From positions 868,001 through 932,000 of the forward strand of contig CAWUEW020000003.1 of assembly GCA_963921255.3 (NCBI GenBank): a stretch of 64,000 bases of DNA, given 5' to 3'. This document shows, one piece after another, positions 59,833-64,000 of this stretch (its first letter is position 1; each line of letters begins with the position of its first letter). Under the pieces are notes generated by a model. That model was given only the letters and a program-made list of their open reading frames with translations. It was not told the DNA's origin and ran no database searches. The stretch comes from JANSYL01 sp963921255 (GTDB lineage: Bacteria > Pseudomonadota > Alphaproteobacteria > Rhodobacterales > Rhodobacteraceae). The translations under genes were made by a program, and so were the position numbers.

Positions 59833-60395
59833 TTTCGATAGCTCTGTAAATCGTCAGGGCTCGGCCGCGCATAGTCGTCGGGTAAGATGATGCCGTAGGG
59901 CAGGGTGAGGACCCTCGTTTCAAAGTCCTCGGGCAGACCCACTGGTGCTGTCAGCTGAATGGTGGTGCTGTCCAGCGGATCGACTGTCATGCCATCGTAG
60001 GCGTCAAGAAGGTCCAACACCCAACGGATTGAGCTCGCGACGTCGCCAACGGTCATGGCTGTCCCGTCCATGAATTCGACGCCTTGCCTGAGTTGGATGG
60101 TTACGATTTCACTATCCTGCTGCAGGGCCCGTCGGACATCGCTTGCCAGGAAGTTCTCGAGGCGCCATTCGGTCTCAGTCACTCTGATTTGGTCGAGGAG
60201 ACTTGCGTGGGTATTGCGTACCACGGTCCATTCCGCAGCGCTTTGGGCCGTCATGGGGTCAAGTCCGCTTAAGGAGTATCCAAGTAACCCCACCCTCAAG
60301 ATCGTTGGGACACCGCCGCCCAACTCTGGACATTCGGATACGGCGGGTGCGCCAAAACAGGCCAAAGCGGATGAAAAGAGCAAAGCGCGAAACAC
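59833..60395 (-). pseudogene. extracellular solute-binding protein (family 5-like), 3' part removed by the transposon
   Basis: About 187 codons remain, starting at GTG 60395 after GGAGG. A signal peptide (FRALLFSSALACFGAPAVS) precedes TILRVGLLGYSLSGLDPMTA, ASLLDQIRVTETEWRLENFL and IVTIQLRQGVEFMDGTAMTV, typical of periplasmic peptide/nickel-binding (SBP_bac_5) proteins, which are about 500 residues long. The frame continues into the terminal repeat of copy 2 and is lost. The missing 3' end is not elsewhere in the window. Confidence 0.7.
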
Positions 60396-60711
60396 GTGAA
60401 CCTCCACGAAACACTATGAATTTGGTCAATCAAAAAATCTCTGTCGGTGATTTTATCGGTTCGCCGAAGAAAATCACGAACTAACTCAGCCGGCGCGTGT
60501 CGCGGGATCAGTGTTCAGATCTGCACAGGGATGTCGGCAACGCATCCGCAATTGTTTAGATGACCGCCCCTCGCCAGCGGAGAACGCAAATTGCCCGGCC
60601 GGTCATGGCGTGGCAGCCTTTTCAGCGCTTGGCGTTGTACCAAAATGGCGCCGGGTCTCCGTCGGTGTTGGATCGTAGCCTACGGGATGATTGATCTGTT
60701 GGAGTGAAGCC
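60396..60711. other. gene-poor spacer upstream of a candidate small lipoprotein
   Basis: 316 bp between the truncated solute-binding protein gene and 60712. I see no coding sequence with family similarity and no RNA gene. AT-rich stretches at 60410-60480 may hold the promoter of the truncated gene. Confidence 0.4.
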
Positions 60712-60828
60712 GTGCGTTCCCTTGCCTATGTGCCGATTGTTTCGCTCTGCGCCGGATGCGCCGGATGCGCCGGATGCGCCGTGACGTCCGGGCCCGCACC
60801 GATCGCGGCCTTTGGGCCTGACACGTAA
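60712..60828 (+). CDS. candidate 38-residue lipoprotein with Ala-Gly-Cys repeats
   Basis: GTG start preceded by TTGGAG. The product begins RSLAYVPIVSLCAGCAGCAG, then CAVTSGPAPIAAFGPDT and a TAA stop. A short hydrophobic segment leads into Leu-Cys-Ala-Gly-Cys, which fits a lipobox, and a 9-bp unit (GCGCCGGAT, 60759-60780) repeated more than three times encodes the Ala-Gly-Cys repeats. It could be a very small lipoprotein, or a simple tandem repeat in non-coding DNA. Low confidence. Confidence 0.3.
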   Translation: MRSLAYVPIVSLCAGCAGCAGCAVTSGPAPIAAFGPDT

Positions 60829-61280
60829 CCGCACTTGCGACCACCCTCCTTCGGCACGCAGCTTGCGCATGTCGCGAGCTAGAGTGTCGCGGAGTGGGCT
60901 TTCGTTGTTGTTCCCTGTTCCAGTTTTAGCGAACTCTGCGTGAATAGATTGAATTCACGAAAGAATTCGGAACGCTGAATGGCAAAACAGCGGATTGTCC
61001 CAAAAGTGCCCTTATGTTTCCCTGTTTAACAGGTCCAAGCAGAAACGCGTTCGACCAGGTCTGCCAGCACCGCCACCGTGATCAGCTTCCACCCCGTCCG
61101 ATCGCCACGGTGTCTGGTAGCGGAAGGTAAACTAATCCGCTTTAGCCTGCTGCCGACTCATCCGGTGATCGGTGGCCCCGTACAGAGCACCTTCGGCCAG
61201 TTCGTTCGAACTGGTGGATAGGCGCGTCCGACCCCGGTGTTATCTGTTCAGCCAGCAGGCCAATCGCTAAAAAACTCTGC
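60829..61280. other. gene-poor region with no supported feature
   Basis: 452 bp between the candidate lipoprotein and the acetyltransferase gene. It lacks a reading frame with family features in any frame, and no tRNA or small-RNA fold was recognised. Together with the truncated gene at 59833 it looks like an eroding region. Confidence 0.4.
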
Positions 61281-61784
61281 ATGACCGCAAGCGCCAGATA
61301 TGAATTTCGACGGGTGACGCCGGCTGACCTTGGTTTGCTGCTCGCGTGGCAAGCCCAACCCCATGTGCGCGAATGGTGGGATGCAGTTGAGCCCGCGGAT
61401 GAACAGGATCTGGCCGATCCCCGCGTGGCGCGATGGCTGGTCTCGGCAGACGGGCGGCCGTTTGGCTACATGCAGGACTACACGGTGCATGGGTGGGACA
61501 ACCATCATTTCTTCGGGCTGCCCGAGGGCTCCCGCGGTGTCGACCAGTTCATCGGCGAGCCTGATATGATCGGCAAAGGCCATGGCCCGGCGTTCATTGC
61601 GCAGCGTCTGAAATCACTGTTCGATGAGGGTGCGCCGGTTGTTGCGACAGATCCCGACCCGAACAATGCGCGCGCGATCGCGGCCTACAAGAAGGCGGGG
61701 TTCCGCGCGTTTGGCCCGCCGCGCGACACACCATGGGGGCGCATCTTGCCGTTGCAGGCAAGGCGGGGGACCGGCGGCCTGTAA
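61281..61784 (+). CDS. GNAT acetyltransferase resembling aminoglycoside 6'-N-acetyltransferases
   Basis: A 167-residue single-domain acetyltransferase. FRRVTPADLGLLLAWQAQPH, then REWWD, the strand RPFGYMQDYTVHGW, and GVDQFIGEPDMIGKGHGPAF followed by VVATDPDPNNARAIAAYKKA match the AAC(6')-I/acetyltransf_8 group (QFIGEPD-x-IGxG). Chromosomal relatives need not confer resistance, and siderophore or other amine acetylation is equally possible. Confidence 0.75.
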   Translation: MTASARYEFRRVTPADLGLLLAWQAQPHVREWWDAVEPADEQDLADPRVARWLVSADGRPFGYMQDYTVHGWDNHHFFGLPEGSRGVDQFIGEPDMIGKGHGPAFIAQRLKSLFDEGAPVVATDPDPNNARAIAAYKKAGFRAFGPPRDTPWGRILPLQARRGTGGL

Positions 61785-61824
61785 CGCGCAGCCGCGCGCC
61801 AGCGCGGTCCGGGGGTCGGGCGCC

Positions 61825-62349
61825 TCACGCCACGATCCGCACATAGAAATCAACGCCGTCCTGCGCGCGGTTCGGATCGACCTTGAACCCCGCTTTCTCC
61901 AAGACCCGCGCCGAAGCCGGGTTTGCGGTGTCGACCCCGCCGACCAGCCTCACTTTGGCGCGCGCCTTCAGGGCGTCAACCAGCCCGGCGACGAGTTCCG
62001 TGGCGATGCCCTGACCCCACGCAGAGGTTGCCAAAAGATAGCCGATATGAACGGACGGGACGTCGCCGGCCTCAGACGCGCTGGCCAGAAACAGCAATCC
62101 GATCAGGTCGCCGCCGTCCCGCGTCTCCACAAGGCAAACATCCCCTTCCCGGGCTCTGGCTTCGATCCACTCGGGAAGGTCGCTTTTGTCTTCGTTCAGC
62201 TGCAGGGAGGGGGGCAGATGCGCAAGCACGTCGGCGTTCAGGATCGCCAAAAGAACGGCCTCCAGTTGGACGCGCGCGCGTTCGTCTTCGATCACCGGGC
62301 GCCAGTCGCGCACCGAAAGACGCTTCGTGATGTACGGGTCAATGGGCAC
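61825..62349 (-). CDS. GNAT acetyltransferase (RimJ/RimL-like)
   Basis: A 174-residue protein. TKRLSVRDWRPVIEDERARV, VHIGYLLATSAWGQGIATEL with the acetyl-CoA loop WGQGIA, and PASARVLEKAGFKVDPNRAQ are typical of RimJ/RimL-type acetyltransferases that act on protein N-termini or small amines. Convergent with the acetyltransferase at 61281. No obvious partner. Confidence 0.78.
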   Translation of the reverse strand: MPIDPYITKRLSVRDWRPVIEDERARVQLEAVLLAILNADVLAHLPPSLQLNEDKSDLPEWIEARAREGDVCLVETRDGGDLIGLLFLASASEAGDVPSVHIGYLLATSAWGQGIATELVAGLVDALKARAKVRLVGGVDTANPASARVLEKAGFKVDPNRAQDGVDFYVRIVA

Positions 62350-62518
62350 CGCTGTTCCCCTGATGCTGGCACGTGCAGTCTAACAGATGCCGAAGGCGCT
62401 GGCAGGGGCGGACGCGCGGCAAGGCACGTTCAAATTTTTCCAACGCGCACAAAAAGTTGGGCATTTCCGTTAACTTTCGGTTAATGTCGCGCGACAACAA
62501 AAAACTTTGGGCAGGATA

Positions 62519-63871
62519 ATGCTTTTGAAATTCGGATCGACGACCAGAAATTTGGGGTTCCGGGCCCTGATTTTGGCAGCGGCGACCTCTGTCCCGGCGG
62601 CGGGTTTTGCGCAGGATGTCACCCTTGCCGAGGCCGCTGCGTTGATGCAGGGGAATGAGCTTCAATACGAGATTCTCGACCTTGAAGAAGCGGTGGCCTC
62701 CGAGGTCACTGTTCAGGCGCGTGGCGAACGGCGTCCGCGTGTCCGGCTTACGTTTTCCTACATTCAAACCCAACAAAACATCGTGAATCAGGACAACACG
62801 GCCTTTCAGGAGGGGACGTCGCAATACCCCACCATGAACGTGACCCTGGCCGCGACCCAACCCGTCTATGATCCTGTTCGCTTTCGGGCGTTGCCCTTGG
62901 CGCTGGCCGAGGAAGAGCTGATCGCGCTGCAGGCTGACGAGGCCCGGATCGAGTTGGCCAACCTCCTTGTGTCGGCGTTTTTGAATGTGGCCCGCGCAGA
63001 GTTGCGGATCGGTCAGGCCCGCGCCGTTCTGGGCGCGCGGACGCAGCTTGAGCGCGACCTTGGTCTGCTTGTCTCCGCCGGTCGCGCGGACGCGGATCGG
63101 CAACTGCGCGCGCAAGGTGATATTTTTGCATCACGCGCCGACCTCGCCGACGCCGAACTGAATTTGGCCGAAGCGCTGTTCGAACTCCACCGGTTTACGG
63201 GCACCGAAGTGGAAGGCGTGAACTTCCGTTCCGGCGTGGGGGTCGCGAACCTGCGCACGTTCCAGCAAGAGTTTTCGGTGGATCGCCTCGACAAGCTGAA
63301 CCCCGGTATCCAGATCGCCCGGGCGCAGCTTGATGTGGCCGAGGCGCGTCTGCATCGCATCCGGGGCGCCTTCAATCCGACGGCGCAATTCACTCTGGAA
63401 TTCGAAGACGAACGCACAGAGGGATCGCTGTTCGGGGGTGGGTCGAATGTGCAAAGCACCGAACTGGCGTTGGAGTTGAATTGGTCGGTGTACGAAGGCG
63501 GCGTGCGTCGCAGCCAGGTGCGTGAAGCCGAACACCAGGTTGAGATCGCGCGGCTGCGGGTCGAACAGGCGCAGGAACTCGCGCAGCGCCGGTATCAGGC
63601 CTTGATCCGTGCGCTGGAGCAGGCGCTTGCCGTGGCCAACGCCAACGCGCAGGATCGCCGTGTCGCCGCGGAACGCGCCCAAAACGTGCAAGAGCAACTG
63701 GATGCCGGTGTCGGCACGCTTGAACAATTGCTGGAAGCTGAGCTGCGCCGTGATACGCTGGCCTTGCGGTCGCAGTCTGCGCGACTGCGTGCTCTCGGCT
63801 ATCAGGCTGAACTTTATGCGCTTTTCGGGGCGCTGGATATCGAAACGCTGTCGCAGGATTTTTCCGGCTGA
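62519..63871 (+). CDS. TolC-family outer-membrane efflux protein
   Basis: A 450-residue channel-forming protein of type I secretion or RND pumps. Signal peptide (FRALILAAATSVPAAGFAQ), then the TolC-family helical repeat pattern: ARGERRPRVRLTFSYIQT, then AATQPVYDPVRFRALPLA and, in the second half, LALELNWSVYEGGVRRSQVR with EQAQELAQRRYQALIRALEQ coiled-coils. The ATG at 62519 is preferred over a TTG four codons earlier. The RND operon at 20179-25295 lacks an adjacent channel gene, so it could be its partner; distance leaves this unproven. Confidence 0.83.
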   Translation: MLLKFGSTTRNLGFRALILAAATSVPAAGFAQDVTLAEAAALMQGNELQYEILDLEEAVASEVTVQARGERRPRVRLTFSYIQTQQNIVNQDNTAFQEGTSQYPTMNVTLAATQPVYDPVRFRALPLALAEEELIALQADEARIELANLLVSAFLNVARAELRIGQARAVLGARTQLERDLGLLVSAGRADADRQLRAQGDIFASRADLADAELNLAEALFELHRFTGTEVEGVNFRSGVGVANLRTFQQEFSVDRLDKLNPGIQIARAQLDVAEARLHRIRGAFNPTAQFTLEFEDERTEGSLFGGGSNVQSTELALELNWSVYEGGVRRSQVREAEHQVEIARLRVEQAQELAQRRYQALIRALEQALAVANANAQDRRVAAERAQNVQEQLDAGVGTLEQLLEAELRRDTLALRSQSARLRALGYQAELYALFGALDIETLSQDFSG

Positions 63872-63920
63872 CAGCACGGCGCACCTTTGAGGGGCGCCAA
63901 ACAGTGTTTTTAAAGAGTGG

Positions 63921-63950
63921 CGGCGCCCAAAGGGTGCCGTTTGGGTTTTT
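63921..63950 (+). terminator. probable intrinsic terminator after the TolC-family gene
   Basis: CCCAAA (63926-63931) pairs with TTTGGG (63940-63945) and is followed by TTTTT; an overlapping 8-bp stem CGGCGCCC/GGGTGCCG is also possible. It lies about 50 bp after the stop. Confidence 0.55.
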
Positions 63951-64000
63951 ATCAAATTGGCCGCCGCCAAGGTGGACCAAGCACAACAGGGTAAGATGAA

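Noticed and set aside
60622..60870. 82-codon frame on the minus strand over the Ala-Gly-Cys repeat
   Set aside because: Low-complexity Gly-Ala-Ser run from the same micro-repeat, no ribosome site and no family similarity.
61281..61784. Aminoglycoside resistance gene acquired with the transposon
   Set aside because: It lies 1.4 kb outside copy 2, is GC-rich like the host and is only family-level similar to AAC(6') enzymes.

Overview
The window looks like chromosomal DNA of a GC-rich alphaproteobacterium of the Rhodobacterales (roseobacter/Rhodobacter group). This rests on gene content and order: a dusB(nifR3)-ntrB-ntrC operon whose NtrC lacks the sigma-54 GAFTGA loop, a four-subunit sarcosine oxidase operon soxBDAG, a ccmI-ruvX-DUF1289 operon, the divergent DUF6477/DUF6456 pair, an ispDF fusion, fabA/fabB/fabI, and a DUF2793 gene next to cysE. 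No rRNA, tRNA or CRISPR array was recognised.

Layout. 1-8.3 kb: a partial FMN-dependent hydroxy-acid oxidase, a formylglycine-generating enzyme, malonyl-CoA synthetase, dusA, a TauE/SafE permease, a 2OG-oxygenase-like protein, then the overlapping operon ccmI-ruvX-DUF1289. 8.5-16.5 kb: soxBDAG, sodB, a GNAT acetyltransferase, a RarD-type permease and a LOG-family protein. 16.7-25.3 kb: an envelope LysM protein, an Atm1-type ABC exporter and a two-gene RND efflux operon. 25.5-31.3 kb: a YfgM-like protein with bamB, guaA, and a non-pyrrolysine MttB homologue. 31.3-39 kb: DUF6477, a DUF6456 gene broken by an amber codon, lipA, two c-type cytochromes, hpt with a coupled 57-residue membrane protein, a COQ10-like protein and ispDF-pgpA-cinA. 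39-42.6 kb: dusB-ntrB-ntrC.

The most unusual content is a pair of near-identical 3.48-kb transposons in opposite orientation (42597-46074 and 56356-59832). Each has 23-bp perfect terminal inverted repeats, an IS1595/ISXO2-type transposase and three co-oriented passengers: a DNA adenine methyltransferase closely resembling M.EcoRI, a DUF262 protein fused to an HNH nuclease (GmrSD-like), and a 56-residue acidic protein. This looks like a self-mobile restriction-modification or defence cassette inside an insertion sequence. The second copy differs by one base lost from an A6 tract, which truncates its methyltransferase while leaving its nuclease intact.

Between the copies lie 10.3 kb of ordinary host genes: what looks like the distal edge of a gene-transfer-agent locus, cysE, a solute-binding protein, typA, an Irr-like regulator and fabA-MFS-fabB-fabI, then an FKBP isomerase. 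Neither copy has matching target duplications, two host genes are cut at the outer or inner junctions, and ntrYX is not found after ntrC. The region therefore appears to have been rearranged through these elements. The right end (60.4-64 kb) has a gene-poor stretch, two acetyltransferases and a TolC-family outer-membrane protein.
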